Shown piece by piece: positions 24,201 to 36,237 of a stretch of 64,000 nt of DNA. Positions within the stretch are counted from its first letter, which is position 1. Each line of letters starts with the position of its first letter. Location: contig CM065331.1 of assembly GCA_033032175.1 (NCBI GenBank), forward strand, positions 10,478,370 to 10,542,369, given 5' to 3'. The position numbers were made by a program, and so were the translations under genes. The stretch is from Saturnia japonica. Taxonomy: Eukaryota > Arthropoda > Insecta > Lepidoptera > Saturniidae. A model generated the notes under the pieces. It searched no databases. It was not told where the DNA came from and saw only the letters and a list, made by a program, of their open reading frames with translations.

Positions 24201-27200
24201 TTTTGTTTTACTAATTAAAGCATGGATTTTCAGCATTATGGGCTTTAACCTTGAGCCCCGTTGTTCAGGCGGAATGCCAAAGTAAGTAAATATTGATAAA
24301 TTGTATCAGTCTGAATGTCACATTCGCTTTTAGATACATACTTAAACCTACATGAGTACGTATAACGCATTCGGTTCATTCACAAGTATGGCCGCAAGAT
24401 AACAAGCAATTATTTGTTCTTCAAATAAAGCGAGTTTATTAAACAAATGTATCGTTTTAAACCAATTATATTGTCAACAAATTTTTCAGCTTCTAACAAA
24501 AGTAGATGCATTTTGAATTCCACACGAGCTGAAAGTAAGCTGTAAGCAAATTAGCATATTTATTTATTTTATTCATAGACAAAATAACAAAGCAAACTAT
24601 ATTATTAGAAAATAAATGTCATAGATTATCCCGTACTCCACGTTTCCGTTAGCGGTGCAGCTAAACTTTCAAATAAAATCACTGGCATTTAGGTTCTGTT
24701 GCTTTAATCTAGTGGCAGTCAACTAGACCCTACTGGCCAATAGTGTGCGTTCCAACGTTCATGTTAGGCTTAATCAATTTATCCCCTAAATTTCTCATTA
24801 TTCGTATTGTGTTTCTGAATTGTTCGATTCAAACTTTAAATAATATATGGGTTGTTCTAGTATTATATTTCAATTTCTCCATTTAATCGATTATTCGTAA
24901 TTGGAATCGAACAATTGAAACTTAATGGAATTGATTCTAATTTCAAATTGAGTATTAATATTTGATTCTATTCTTATGCTTCTCGCACACCCCTATTGCT
25001 TTTATTTTATTATAATGATAAGCATTGGTATTTCTTTTTTGAGTTTGTACCTACTGCAAACGTACCAAAAGCTGACGTAAATACAAATGTTGTCGTCTTC
25101 ATGTATATAATTAAAGGTTGTTGTTTAAAAAATGATGTAGAAAAAAGTACTATATATACGATTTTACAGTGTGTATTTTGCTCATAATTAATATGTTCTA
25201 AGACTACTGTAGTAGATATTTATTGCTGAAATGTAATAATTCTGTTATTTATTTGCGTATTATTTTGTATTTAAATCAGTAATGTTTCTATCAAATAGCA
25301 CTGTCCACATGTTAGTTTATTTTCGCATTTGTAGGTATAGTGTATGTGTTGTATTTATGTCTGAAATATTTATTTCGTTATTAGTTATATGGTGCGCTTG
25401 TCAGAAGCATGTGTATTTTTGCATAAACCTTTTTAAGGGACACAATCAACTTATAATTTTGTGACAACAAATATATCGCCTTTACCTTATGCTTATCTAT
25501 ATTGTTGTATAAAACATGTAATCTTTTGTTGGTGTATATTTAACTGGTAATTTACGGCTGTCTTTTGCGTGGAAATGTTAAAACGATTGCCGTTTTTCGT
25601 TTTATTTGATCCCTTTCTAACAATAAGAAATAGACTTTACAAGAGATGATTGCAGAGAGAATGGCAAAAAGGGTTATTTATAACGACAAGTTAACATTTT
25701 CACGCCTGCGACGGCTATGACCGCAAGTAAACGTTATTTGTCATAACAAGTGCAAATGCCGTAATCATAGATTTAGTATAATTATTATAGATCGGGAATA
25801 GGTCGAATAATACGAGACCAAAAACGGAATAGTTTGCGCGTATTATTTTGTTGAATTACTTTGTTACGAGTTATATTTAGGTAAAGTACACGTAGTCACA
25901 ATTAAACACGTCTACTAAACATTAAAATATAGATATTGCTAAAATAAGCGGAATTTTTGCTAAAATAAGCGGAATTTGTTTTGATAATGATTTGCATAGG
26001 CCGATAACAATAAATTAGAAGTCTGAAGGTCCAATGCCTATGAAATTAAAATAGGACCACCATTGAGGTACAACAAAACCCTTTCCAACAATAAATAATA
26101 ATCTAAATCAGTTCGTAAACAAGGAAGTCATGTCTGACCATCCATAAAAATATATAAACATTACATTCGAATTGAGAACGTCTTCTTTTTTTTTAAGTCT
26201 GTTAAATATGGTCTCGTATCCCTATCTCATTCTAATACAAGCGTATACTATGCTTTCTCTCTTTCGATATATAGTAAATTTATGGTTGTAACTTCATTCT
26301 TTGTCTTGACAAAGAATAATCTACGGATGTATATTTACGAACAAACGTCAAAGTTATGTCAGATTGTGTTCCGAGGAATAAAATTGTTCGATATGGCGCC
26401 TACTAGGCTACTACTTCCACGGTCTCGCCATCAGCGTGAAGTTCATCCTCACACCTTGGAACCTGTATGGTCGTGGACAGTTCGGTTTTAGAGGAGTTCT
26501 ATTCCGCAAACTTCCTTGCTGAGGTTTATCCAGGAGAATACAATATTGGCTCTTCAAGCGGGTAGTGAACGGATTTTTTAAGGCAACGCGCGTGTGATGT
26601 TTTTGTTGTTGCAAGCGATCATAGGCTACAGTTGTGGTATAAAAACTCATAATAAAAATCTAAGTCAATGTCCCAGCTGTTTCTGGGCGCTGGGGCACAA
26701 GCTGGGCGCGCTTGTGATTCGATTAGTTCGAAAAACAGGGTTTTATAATTATTAAATAAATGCAATCAATACCATCGCGTGACACGTCGAGGCCTTGTTT
26801 TAATTTATTTCTTATAAACCTGTGACCTACTTTAGTATTTATAGATATATTTTTAATAACAAATGGTCACGTCATATTACGGTTTAGAAAGAAACTCATA
26901 ATGGTAAATATTTCCTTTGTTTTCGTTATAAACTGCTCTTGGAGTCCTGGAGAAACGTAGGAAAGATTAGTGTTTACTTTGGGAAAACACATGTCTAATG
27001 TGTCCTCGGATAATTTATAAATTTGTTTCATTGACTTTTGAATTCAATTAACATTTAAAATTTTGTCTAATAAATTTAACACCCTTAAAAATAATAAATA
27101 AAAAAGTAAGTGACAAAGTGTCCAATCATGGTAGCAAGTTACGGTAGTAAGTTAGTTAACACTTTTATGTTACTTCTAAGCAAAGTTTATAACTGTGTAT

Positions 27201-28701
27201 TTTCCAAACATTTTTCGAAGTTACACTTCCTGTTTTGGCACGTTTAGTGGAAGGTATAATTGTGAGCACGCATTATGTCACGGAAGTTTGACCTCATGGG
27301 GTTAGCCTTCCTTTATAATAATGTTTATATATAGGTAACAACGTTAAATTATTTTTACGCAATTAAAAAAAAATCAGTAAGGTATGTTTACCAGTACCTA
27401 TTGGTAGCTCACTTCATGATGTTGTTAACACGTGGGATAACATTTATGGAGTTACCTTTTTTATTTTGTTACGACAAAGAACTATAACTTCTAACGTGCG
27501 TACGTTAATAAGTACCGACACACATTTTTTTTGCAAGTTCAATTCTTATGTGGCAATTGTCGAATTGGACGATATTTGAGAGTGAAATTTTAAGGACGGG
27601 TTGTTACATGAGTGAGAAAGAAGATGTAACACAGAGTTATGGAAAAAGACAGCTATAGGTATAATGTATATCTAATACACAATTCAGGCTATCTGCATTT
27701 CCCTTTATAAGAAGTTCTCTATCACGTGTATGGTGCATCACGGACACATTTTTTTATCTAATGATGCATAATGATTAGTAGAAATAAAGTTTGTTGATTC
27801 TATTCGGCCTAACATAATTTGAATATTTGTTCGTAGCCCGCACTATATACTGCTACGATTGCGATAGCTGGACGGACGTGAGATGCAAGGACCCGTTCAA
27901 CTACACGGCTCTGCCGCGGGACCAGCCTCCTCTGCAAACCTGTAACGGCTGCTGCGTGAAGATGGTCCGCTATTCAAAAAGCCGTAAGTATTTTATATAC
28001 CTACCGGTTGCAAAAAAAAGAGATTGTCAATTCCGAATGTGTACTTTTTTATGGATGTTTAGCTTTTACTTCTTTGTTTAATAACCTATTTTGATGATTC
28101 TTTTTTTGTTGGAAAAGGGATACCTCAAGGATGGTCTTATTTTAATTTCTTATGCGTTGGACCCTCTACTTTGAAGATACATTACGCTTTTGTCCCTACT
28201 CTGACGGTGTGAAGCTGAGTTCGTTATTTTACTAAACAGACTGGATCATGTTAAACTTTCATGTTAAAACGTGTATAAATGAAAAGAGGTTGGTTGGGAT
28301 TGCGACCACCTGATACACAGTAATAAAATAAACATTGTCACAGTGACTTTCTTTTAGTTTGTCGTGTTTCGGGATCACCGGGTGTATACTTATTTTTGTG
28401 TTCGCTAGGACGTTTCACATATGCCGGGTCCCATAACCACCAACCTTTTTTTAAATTTATGTAAAAATAATATAACGTTTTTATTAAATTCCTTTCTTCC
28501 ACAGCGTACGAAGTGGTTCGTCGAACTTGCACGTCGCAGCTTCAAATAAATTTGTTTATGGTCGACCACGTGTGCATGATGGAAAGTTCTGGCACGGGAC
28601 ACATGTGTTTCTGTGAGGAAGATATGTGTAACGGATCGACAGCGATCGGGGCCGGGTTCGCGCTAACCGCCATAGCGTTTGCATGTGCATGCATCAGGTG
28701 A
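15199..28701 (+). CDS. qvr: Quiver/Sleepless, GPI-anchored Ly6 protein (4 coding exons)
   Basis: Coding exons are 15199-15223, 24234-24281, 27837-27983 and 28505-28701. All introns are GT..AG and the phases (1,1,1) join without error to 138 residues. Residues 1-21 are a signal peptide ([21 protein letters not shown]), followed by [15 protein letters not shown]. The mature part has the cysteine pattern of a three-finger Ly6/uPAR domain (C23, C30, C33, C41, the CNGCC cluster, then TC, VC, MCFC) and ends with the family-typical MCN (C115, N116). N46-Y-T is a glycosylation sequon. The hydrophobic tail [17 protein letters not shown] fits a GPI-anchor signal with attachment near N116-S118. The spacing and wording of the domain match fly Quiver/Sleepless (158 residues), which dampens excitability by acting on Shaker K+ channels and nicotinic receptors and promotes sleep. 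Intron 1 is 9.0 kb and full of repeats. The exon 1 assignment is inferred from phase and signal-peptide quality; exons 2-4 are firm. A donor-like CAG|GTGAAG overlaps the stop, so a further isoform is possible. Confidence 0.88.
15420..15830 (+). repeat. Dispersed repeat family H with two CRE palindromes
   Basis: The segment 'gctagtaaactcaattttgcatataa' to 'gaatgatgacgtcacgcacggtcac' matches the reverse complement of 41205-41290. Two perfect TGACGTCA octamers lie at 15455-15462 and 15648-15655, 230-430 bp downstream of qvr exon 1 and inside its first intron. Type of element unknown. Confidence 0.55.
15840..16860. other. qvr intron 1, no gene seen
   Basis: AT-rich intron sequence without recognisable coding, RNA or repeat structure. 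Confidence 0.4.
16870..17400 (+). repeat. Dispersed repeat family C (fullest copy)
   Basis: Starts 'ctagctgtgcccgtggcttcgctc' and runs about 530 bp through 'gcttattgtgggtgttccttt', 'ttgctatatctcttatggtttactcagc', 'gtgaaagtcccgtcaaaatcgg' and 'ccgtttcggagattacccgg', to a tail with GACA/CAGA units. Sister copies are at 9105, 11036, 14215, 44205 and 46540. It carries no coding content; the two ORFs crossing it are mutual shadows. Confidence 0.7.
17410..18030. other. qvr intron 1, no gene seen
   Basis: Very AT-rich. Nothing recognised. Confidence 0.4.
18040..18290 (+). repeat. 3' tail-like fragment of a dispersed retroelement
   Basis: 'ccaaatttgattaaattcgggccagtaatgtatgcgtgattgg' followed by 'gaccgacacagacagaaat' resembles the conserved 3' region of insect retroelement repeats (compare 'tccagtagtttttgcgtgata' at 38985 and 48180). 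Old copy. Confidence 0.4.
18300..20140. other. qvr intron 1 with old repeat debris
   Basis: No gene. The string 'gaaagagaaagagcgtcg', followed by 'gatatggatacgagaccatcttcgtatg' (19630-19690), recurs at 35500-35560 and, inverted, at 26195-26270 (family E). The 151-codon ORF at 19192-19647 starts in a family D-like motif ('atcccgaaacgcgacgcg') and does not look like a protein. Confidence 0.4.
20150..20370 (-). repeat. SINE family 1 (copy, inverted)
   Basis: The minus strand gives a B-box GAGTTCGAATCCCTGC near 20345, then the family body down to 'gtggccacaatttcatctgaag' (+ strand 20150). Confidence 0.6.
20525..20753. mobile_element. MITE-like element with ~35 bp terminal inverted repeats
   Basis: The left end reads AAACCAACGAGTTCGACTTG and continues GCGGTCGCGGTGG. 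The reverse complement of the right end reads AAACCAACTCGTTCAGCTTG and continues CAGTCGCGGTCGCGGTGG. The element is about 229 bp, GC-rich between AT-rich flanks, and non-coding; the two ORFs across it are mirror images of each other. No clear target-site duplication was seen. Confidence 0.65.
20760..21335. other. qvr intron 1, no gene seen
   Basis: Nothing recognised. Confidence 0.35.
21340..21640 (+). repeat. Dispersed repeat family D (copy 2) and adjoining repeat
   Basis: 'gctgatcccgaaacgagacaaatc', 'tgtttatcaaccacatgtatggtgg' and 'cgcgatccaggatgc' match 3090-3255. The following 'ctgtactggggagcagtccgactggtgg' recurs in degraded form at 63155-63200. Confidence 0.45.
21795..22260 (+). repeat. 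Repeat with G-run and tandem GCGTTACG motifs
   Basis: A poly-G stretch at about 21808-21826 is followed by several 'acgatgcgttacaag', 'aatgcgttacgtaacattg' and 'gttacggcgcgttacatgg' motifs, spread over 450 bp. It looks like a dispersed repeat of unknown class. Confidence 0.4.
23085..23270 (+). repeat. SINE family 1 (copy, degraded)
   Basis: 'ccatagcatggtagagcatttt', 'caagttgaaaatctgtcgccaagcacctatag' and 'cacttgaggagagccagtc' follow the family body. The tRNA-like head is poorly kept. Confidence 0.6.
23340..24233. other. qvr intron 1, 3' end
   Basis: AT-rich, no gene. Two AG acceptors precede the signal-peptide exon: 'ctaattaaag' (24220) and 'ggattttcag' (24233). Only the second gives the phase required by the exon ending at 15223. 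Confidence 0.5.
24282..27836. other. qvr intron 2 (3.55 kb)
   Basis: AT-rich intron from GTAAGT to TTCGTAG. It holds a short tandem duplication of 'attgctaaaataagcggaattt' (25935-25980), an inverted family E fragment (26195-26275) and a moderately GC-rich old repeat (26390-26640). No nested gene seen. Confidence 0.5.
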
Positions 28702-29940
28702 AGTAGGAATATGCTCGCGGCCGGTTGACAACGTTGCTCGATATCCACATCGAACATTTCACATCCCTAGATTTACGAAAAACTGGGGCATTTGCATACG
28801 AATCGTAGATAGAGAAGAAAATAGACCAACATATAGTGAAACCGTACGCGTGTGTGAGATAGCGATATTTTAGATTAGTGTTATCGTTTTATTCAGCTTC
28901 CTTAAAAAAAATTGCGACAATACCTACATGAGATCAACTTCGACTATTTTCACAGTCTCAGCGATAGAGACACAAAATCCATAGCCCTTTCTCTTTTTCT
29001 CTTCATATCTTTTGTATGTAGCACGTTCAATTCGAAGTGAAAGAGCAAGTAATATCCTTAACTCTTTTAGTTATTCTCTCTACAATACGAATGCTGTCCC
29101 AGTGTGGAGTTTTGTCGATATAGAGAGCTAGTGTTGGGATGACGAGGTAGCCTGCTGTCGATGGATCGGTCGACGATGTCAACCGAGTTTTAATTCCTAG
29201 CTGAGGTTTAAATATTCTTCGTCCAATGTAGATTTAGATTTGAATTCTTTGAGTGCTTAGTTTATACAACACGAATCTGGGGTTTCTCTCTTGGTACTGG
29301 CGGAAATGAAGCCTACGTTGGATTAAGAAAAATAATGCTTTTTTAATAAAAATAAAATTAAAAAATATAAATAAACTGTCATGTCGTGTTTGACGATTTT
29401 ATAACATACTTTATTATATTAGATTTAAGTCTTGTAAGAACGCTCCAAAAATCTACCTTTCATTTTGTGTGTAGCAAGCATTCAATATTTTAGATCTTAC
29501 CAATGTAAAATATTTTTTGTTCTTCTTGAAAAAAATAACTCTTTGGTTATATTATCGTCGTACAAACATTGGCAGAAGATAAGATTTAACGTACCTATAT
29601 AAAAAATCGCCGTCATTTTTTATAGACTTTAAATTAACATACTTATATACGGAATCTCGCTTTAAAATAACAATAAGCTTTAGTGCTGTTTGAACTAAGC
29701 ACAATAAGCTATTTCATCTTAAGCAATTATTGTTAAGTATAATATTTTTGCCTCTAAAAAAGGATTTTTGAAGAAAATAACTTAAATAAAAAGTTTTCCA
29801 ATAAAATAGCATGTAAATAACGCTCAGTCACATAGTGATGCGTATAGTTATCGACGTACAGATTTATCAATTTGATATAATTATCGATATTAAGCGATTA
29901 TCGTTACGTTATCTAGAAGCACTTACGAATAGTGGTGGGG
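28702..29940. other. qvr 3' flank / probable 3' UTR
   Basis: No gene. Candidate polyadenylation signals (AATAAA) cluster at 29343-29372, about 650 bp after the qvr stop. The exact transcript end cannot be read. Confidence 0.35.
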
Positions 29941-31905
29941 CACTCTGTATATAGGTGTAATTTGAAGGAACTAGCGCAAACTGCCGTGAAATTAGCTGAA
30001 AACTAAAAGGAATAGATAGGTGCCTGATTAATTTCAAAGTAAATTTAGTGTTTTTGTAACCAATATTTTAATCGATAGAAAAGTCAATAGTAATGTTATT
30101 TTGAAAATAACATGAGTGAGTTTTTAATTTGATTATGTTATTACTTATGGTACTGATAAATAATTTCTCTTACTTTTATACTCATTTCAAACCGATATCT
30201 TCAATTATTTTCATGTATATTAAATCACTGAAGATTTTATTTTATCGTTATGATATTCATCCCAGATATTTAGACAGTCTCGTATAGTTCCCAACAGTTG
30301 GCTTGTCCTATTTAAGGAAAATGTAGGTGACAGAACTCTTGAGGCAAATTTGCGACATGAAGAAGATTTACGATATGATCAGGATAAGTTAATCTTGAGA
30401 ACGTTGGGGTAACAGAATCAAAGTTTAATTGGGATAGAAATCAAAAGCAATATGAATTTAAAACAGTCTAAACTTTAAATTATTTTTTGTTAGTATTATT
30501 TTTTAAGTAATATAGATGACATAGTTGTAAAAAGTTCCTAAAACTAATAAAAAAGTCATTTTTGCATGTTAATCCTAGCCTTATCTCAATTCAAACGCTA
30601 AGATTATTATTGCTAAAAAGTAAAATGGTATATAGTTCAGTAATGTGCTAGATTATAGAGACAATGCGCTAATTTAAGGCGAATATAGTGTGTAAAAAAA
30701 TTAGTAATTTAATCAAAATAAACACCAAGTAATATTAAATGACTGTTAAGTTTAACGCCTAGACATTTTTTATATAAATATGATTAGCTATTTGGTCAAG
30801 TTTATTTATAGATTATAAAACCCGTTGTGAAATGTTAGCGATACTTTATCGTGACATAATAACGTATGACATATCGATACAAGAGTCGAGTGTTGGACAA
30901 CACTGATTTGTGCGCTAAGCCGGAATAACCGACATTATTTTTAAAATCATTATTGTATAGAGTTATTATGCAATAGTTAAAAATGGAGATTATATATTTA
31001 AATACATATTTGCTTCATTCGAATTTTATCACGTATCAGATTAACGTTTTTTTTGTAGAAGTCAAAGGGGAAAAAGTGTAATTTATAGATAAATATATAA
31101 TTAAATTCTTCCTAATGATTGTTATTAATTCTTTAGTCTTAATATTAATAAATATAGATTCACAGTTTTTATGGATTTTGAAATTAAAAGATACGTTAAA
31201 GGTTTCTAAACAAGTCTTTTTTAAACACGATATTCATACAATTTAAAATCGTAATTCATGGAAGTTTGGAAATTTTGTTCTATAAAGTTAGTAAGAAACT
31301 TGATCGCCATTGATCTTAATTATTTACATTATTATTACTTACATATAGACAGTTATTATTACAGTTTCGAATCGTTGATCGAATTATTTACTTTTTACTA
31401 TAAAATACGTTTATTAATGTCATTGAATTGATATTTCCTGGATGTGCCATGAATGTGATAGTTCTAGTCGAAATTTTAATAGAATTGTCAAGCTCTGCAA
31501 GCGATTGCGTCACTCAAATGCTTGAGCATCGATCATGATTGTAGCGTGAAGCGATCGGCTTGCTGTATTGAGAAGTTCATTAGCTGGAGCGTGTACGAAT
31601 ACAAAACTAATTAATATTACTCATTAATTAGCACGTCATTTTCAAAGGTTATTAAACTTAATAAAATAATCTAGATATTGTTTAATGTAGGCATCTATGT
31701 CCAATAAACCATCTGCATTCGTTGGAAAGACTGACTCTATTCTACGATTGTACACACACACTGTAGTTTCATTATATATCTCTAGTTTCTGACTTTCATT
31801 TGTCATTATTCTATTGATGTGTACATAATATAATTTTGCTGTTATTGCTTGGGTGTATCAAATGAAATAAATTCAGGAAATATCAGTTGTGACGTTGCGG
31901 AATAA
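29941..31905. other. Unassigned sequence between qvr and orphan exon
   Basis: AT-rich. A less AT-rich patch at 31440-31600 is briefly open in more than one frame, but nothing supports it as an exon. Confidence 0.35.
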
Positions 31906-31911
31906 TCTCAG

Positions 31912-32146
31912 ATCACCTTTATAAGTCTCATTACAATACCATCGCATGCAGCGAGAATCATTTTAAACCAAATTATTGGAACATTGGTACTGTATTTTAG
32001 AGCATGCGACATTGCACTGCAGTTGGGCTTCCACCCAGCTGTCACTGGTATGATTAAACACAACTCTGATCTAGCTGGTATTTCTAGTATGAATGTTATC
32101 AAACATTTCATAAAGGGCAAGTGTGAATATTTTATGGGGAAATAAC
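31912..32146 (+). CDS. Orphan terminal exon-like ORF, protein not recognised
   Basis: After an acceptor-like 'aataatctcag', a frame of 77 codons stays open on the + strand to TAA at 32144-32146. The peptide (segments SHAARIILNQIIGTLVLYFR, LQLGFHPAVTGM, SDLAGISSMNVIKHF, ending GKCEYFMGK) is well balanced, with an amphipathic hydrophobic N-terminal part, and does not look like random AT-rich translation. An in-frame stop lies just before the acceptor, so upstream exons would be required; I could not find them between 28700 and 31900. It could be the last exon of a gene, or a retrocopy fragment. The minus-strand ORF over the same bases (31908-32120) is taken as the shadow. Confidence 0.45.
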
Positions 32147-32149
32147 TTA

Positions 32150-34600
32150 TTTATCAATTAATCGACATTTAAGTTATGTTATGCAATTAGTTCGTTATTA
32201 ATATTACGTTACAAAACACTAGTCCATATGCAATGTTTATTAATAAAAAAGACAACTAACTTTAACCAGATACTATTTAATAGAAAATGTCATAATTAAA
32301 GCTGTTGATAAGGCTTTATTTACTTCAACATTTTACCTTGATCGCTTTAATTTATATTCAATTTAACTAGTCTAAGAGCTCTGTAGTGGTGGATTATTAC
32401 TTTTTCATTAAAAAAAAGTTTTAAAATTCCAGTCGGAGTGACACACATTAATAATGGCCGTTGACAGCGTCTTACCTCTCGGTCAATCAGAAATGGTTGA
32501 ATAAAGGTTCTTTCAGTTTTAATCATTAAAGTTTATAATCCATCACAAAAAACTTTCTTCACTTATTCTAATTATTGCATATCACGCATTATAGAAGGAC
32601 CTAGCTGTACGGAAACTTAAATATAATAGACAATTAGTGTTTATTTCTATATCCGCTTTGACGGATACATTACGTTGCAATTTCCAACATATGTTAACTT
32701 AAAAAATGGCGGCACTGACAGGAGAAAGAATATAAATTATAATTTTAAGTATCCATACGTAATCATTTTAAATATATCTTAGTTAATCTTTTCCAGTTTT
32801 GCTGTTTCATCTGCATTAATTGTTAATAGTACAAATAACGAATGTCTAAACAAATAATATTTTAGTTTTTTGAGCCGATTAACGTTCGTATAAGATGTTT
32901 AGTTTTAATGATAAAAAATTAAATTATTTTTGGTCTACAGTTGATGTTTAAGACCACAATAAACAAACATTTTATAGTAATGGACTCGAAGATATTGTTT
33001 TCTACAAGTTATTAAATAATTTGAAGTAATTTTATAATTAACTAAGAAATAGTCTCCTGACTTTGTCGCTACGTATTCGAATGCTGATATGAACTCTAAT
33101 AATTCTTCAATAAGCATGTATTTAATAACAAATTTTCGGAAAAACGACATATTTTACAAAAAAAAAAAACATGGTTTATTACAACATATTTAAAAATAAC
33201 TGTTATAAACATCGATTCCTCAAAATATATGATTTCCGCTTAGAATTTCAAGATGTCGTTTTATCGGAAAAAAAAATGATTGCACTTTTCAATTATCTTA
33301 ACACTACTAACAAGCTAATCGCTTTGCGGAAATAAACTGGCCTCCAAAACAAAATGTATTCCTGAAGCCACGAAGCAAGCGATAAATGGTGCTTAGGAAT
33401 TATTTACAACTTAAATAATATGTGAAGTAAATATGTAAGAGTAAAGAGGTGTTTAGAGAGGCCTTTTTGAAAGTAAGCAATTTCTTGATTATCTCTGTCT
33501 CTTTCAACAAGAACAAGCTATTTGCGAAAGAAATATATAGGTACGCTCTTATGAAAAATACAAAAGCAAACGAAATTTCATGAAGTGTTTAATTCTCATT
33601 TGAACTAATTCATCATTTGTCTTCTCTGATCAAGATCTTTAGGATCCTTGGCAAAGACTTGGTCATATATTTTTTTAACGAAATTATATTGTTACAGTAT
33701 TGGTTCAAGTGTAGCAAAGTTAATCTCGATTGAAATCCTTTTAAAATTACAGTAACTGGAATCGTAATGAGAATACATTTAACTGTTGTTTCGTGGTGAG
33801 GAACATGTCGTGGTCCATGCATCAGACCTTTCTCGTGTAATTCTTGGTTGTACCATATCGTCATTTTCTACCCGTGACACAACTAAATAACGTCATAGGC
33901 AGAAAATGTCGAAACAATGTAATATGATGTAGTTTATGATAACCTAGATAATATTATGATACGATGTACCTGATAATTGAATTGTTCAGATGAATGGATT
34001 TGTAATGCTATATGGATATTTAAAGAAGTGAAACTATTTAGTAATGATTGTTTAAAATTTTAAGATTTGTATTTGCTATATGCTACTGTTATAACGTCAT
34101 CCAATTAAGAATCGGTAAACCGGTCTTTATGTAATAATTACTTTACTATTTACATTTTTAATTTGAGTCTTAAACAAGGTTTTTGCAGTTTATAACCGAC
34201 CTCAATGAGCTGTAATCATGCCACTTACAAGTGTCCATAAGTTGATGATTGAGCAAAGTTGATCTGGTGGAAATGTTATCAGAATGAAATAGTATTTCAT
34301 TATACACGTGGTAAAACAACTACAAGTAATGGTTGAAAATGTTTAATGATTAATTTCACCAATACAAACTTTATTGTTTACAGTTAATACCGTACCATTT
34401 TAGAACTAAGGCTACCAAGGGATCATTCAAAGATAACAGAGTAACGCATGTATGAGTTTAATTCATTATTGTAGACTGCTTAAAATATGCACAGAATAAT
34501 GAAAAAATATAGTTAAAAGTAGTTTGTAATTACATATAAATTGTCATATGTGAAAAAGAACATTAAAAGACAATTGTGATTAACAAGAAAATGTATCTTT
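32150..34600. other. Unassigned intergenic sequence
   Basis: AT-rich. Minus-strand ORFs at 32935-33150 and 33613-33864 have no recognisable features. No repeat boundary seen. Confidence 0.35.
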
Positions 34601-34640
34601 TATTGATAGCGTTATGAATTCATTGATATATTTGTATTAT

Positions 34641-34672
34641 AAGGTCGCGGGTTCAATCCCCACACATGTCGG
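34641..34672 (+). repeat. Isolated B-box, probable SINE remnant
   Basis: 'ggtcgcgggttcaatccccac' has a perfect pol III B-box (GGTTCAATCCC) but no A-box or cloverleaf around it, so this is a remnant and not a tRNA gene. Confidence 0.45.
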
Positions 34673-35499
34673 AATTTTGTGTAAACACGATTGTCAGTTC
34701 TGTATCTGGTATTATAGAATATATTATATGTATGTATATCAGCTGTTTAGTTACAATAGTATAAAGCTGTACTTAGATGTTATCAAATGGCCGTGAATGA
34801 AATTGTTTTCTAAATGTTACTAAATGTACGATTACTTAAATATATGACGTAAAATATATATTTTAATACTGTTTGAAGATGTATTTGGCTGCTTATAACG
34901 TTTACAAATTACATATATTTATATAAGGTTATATTTTATTAGTGTGAATATGTAAAAATTGGTTAATGTTTTAAAAGTCCATGTATTATTTGAAAAGAAG
35001 TAAGTTCCAGGGTTGCCATATTCTTAATAGAAAATACATCTTAACAAATATCATATTGTAGTAAAACAACTTTCATAACTCAGGTGATTGTTTAAAATTA
35101 CTACATAGCTTCCCAGAACAGGAAGACTTCCAAAGATAAAATTATTTAAAAAATATTAAAATACCTGTCAATTCTCTATGAATTATTTTAGTTCCTAAAA
35201 TCTTCAGATTGGCAACTTAAAATTATTGTTAAATAGTAATGGTGGGTTATGAAGTTCAGATGCAGTTTATTAATAAATATTATCGTTGGTAACATTCACA
35301 GTTATGTGAGGAAAATAATTTTATTTATTTTTTAATTATATTAAACATATTGGGGTCGTCAACGTTGGAACATATCAAATAAATAATTGACTTTGATGTT
35401 TAAAATTTAAGAAGACTGCTGTTTTTAAATGTAACGAAAATGAAATTTCCTTTCATTTTTATGTGATTTTTCATACATTATAGATAGATCGACAACTCG

Positions 35500-35830
35500 A
35501 AAAAGAAAGAGTGCAGTATGCGGTTGCGTTAGAACGAGATAGGGATACGAGACCATTTTCGTATGTCAACAAATCCCACTTGTTTTGGGTCTACTTTAAA
35601 TTACAGGCCGCTGAATTTGATGATGTGAACGAGTGGGGGAGGGTGAGAGTAACATCCCCCGCTCACTCGGCTTTTGCAAATGATCAACGTTCAAACCTAA
35701 CATAAGCAATTTTATAACTACAACAGAAAAATGCAAATATTTCACTCAAAACACAAAACGGCACAAAACCTTAAATAAAGTAGGTCATATATGCCCTCTG
35801 TTTGACCTTCATGACGTCATCACTTTGCCT
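35500..35830 (+). repeat. Dispersed repeat family E with CRE palindrome
   Basis: 'gaaagagtgcagtatgcgg' followed by 'gatagggatacgagaccattttcgtatg' matches 19630-19690. A TGACGTCA octamer lies at 35812-35819. The 64-codon ORF here is a translation of the repeat. Confidence 0.4.
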
Positions 35831-36237
35831 GGTTACCTAAGCATTAAGATGCATACCATAGATCAAATGCGTACGATGTGAATACGCCAGCGTTGTCAGT
35901 ACACTTGAATCAAACGTAACATTTCGTTTCCTGATAAGTTATATTTTTCCTACCTAAGTTATATGTCTGCTTTTAATTTTGAAGGACATTTTGTAATACC
36001 TTCGTCGCTTGTGAGCCGATTATTGTTAAATATAAAATTTAGATTAATAAAAACTTTAAAATTTAATTTAGTAACTAAACTTGGTTTAATATCCTCAGAA
36101 GGCACGAAAATCGCATTAATTATAAAAATTACTTACCTCCCGTGTACGTTGGTTGTGTAAAGTTACGAAAAATGTAACTACATATTTGCTAACGTCGGTA
36201 TACATCCTGCGGTATGATAGTAAGCACAGAGAAAAAA

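Noticed and set aside
24019..24285. 88-codon ORF over the qvr signal-peptide exon
   Set aside because: Wrong frame; the exon 24234-24281 is read in another frame that joins both neighbours.
33613..33864. 83-codon minus-strand ORF as a gene
   Set aside because: The opposite strand is also open for over 40 codons and neither has splice context or recognisable motifs.
34641..34672. Possible tRNA gene (perfect B-box)
   Set aside because: No A-box, acceptor stem or anticodon arm can be drawn around it.
35511..35705. 64-codon + strand ORF as a gene
   Set aside because: It begins in repeat family E, which recurs at 19630 and inverted at 26195.
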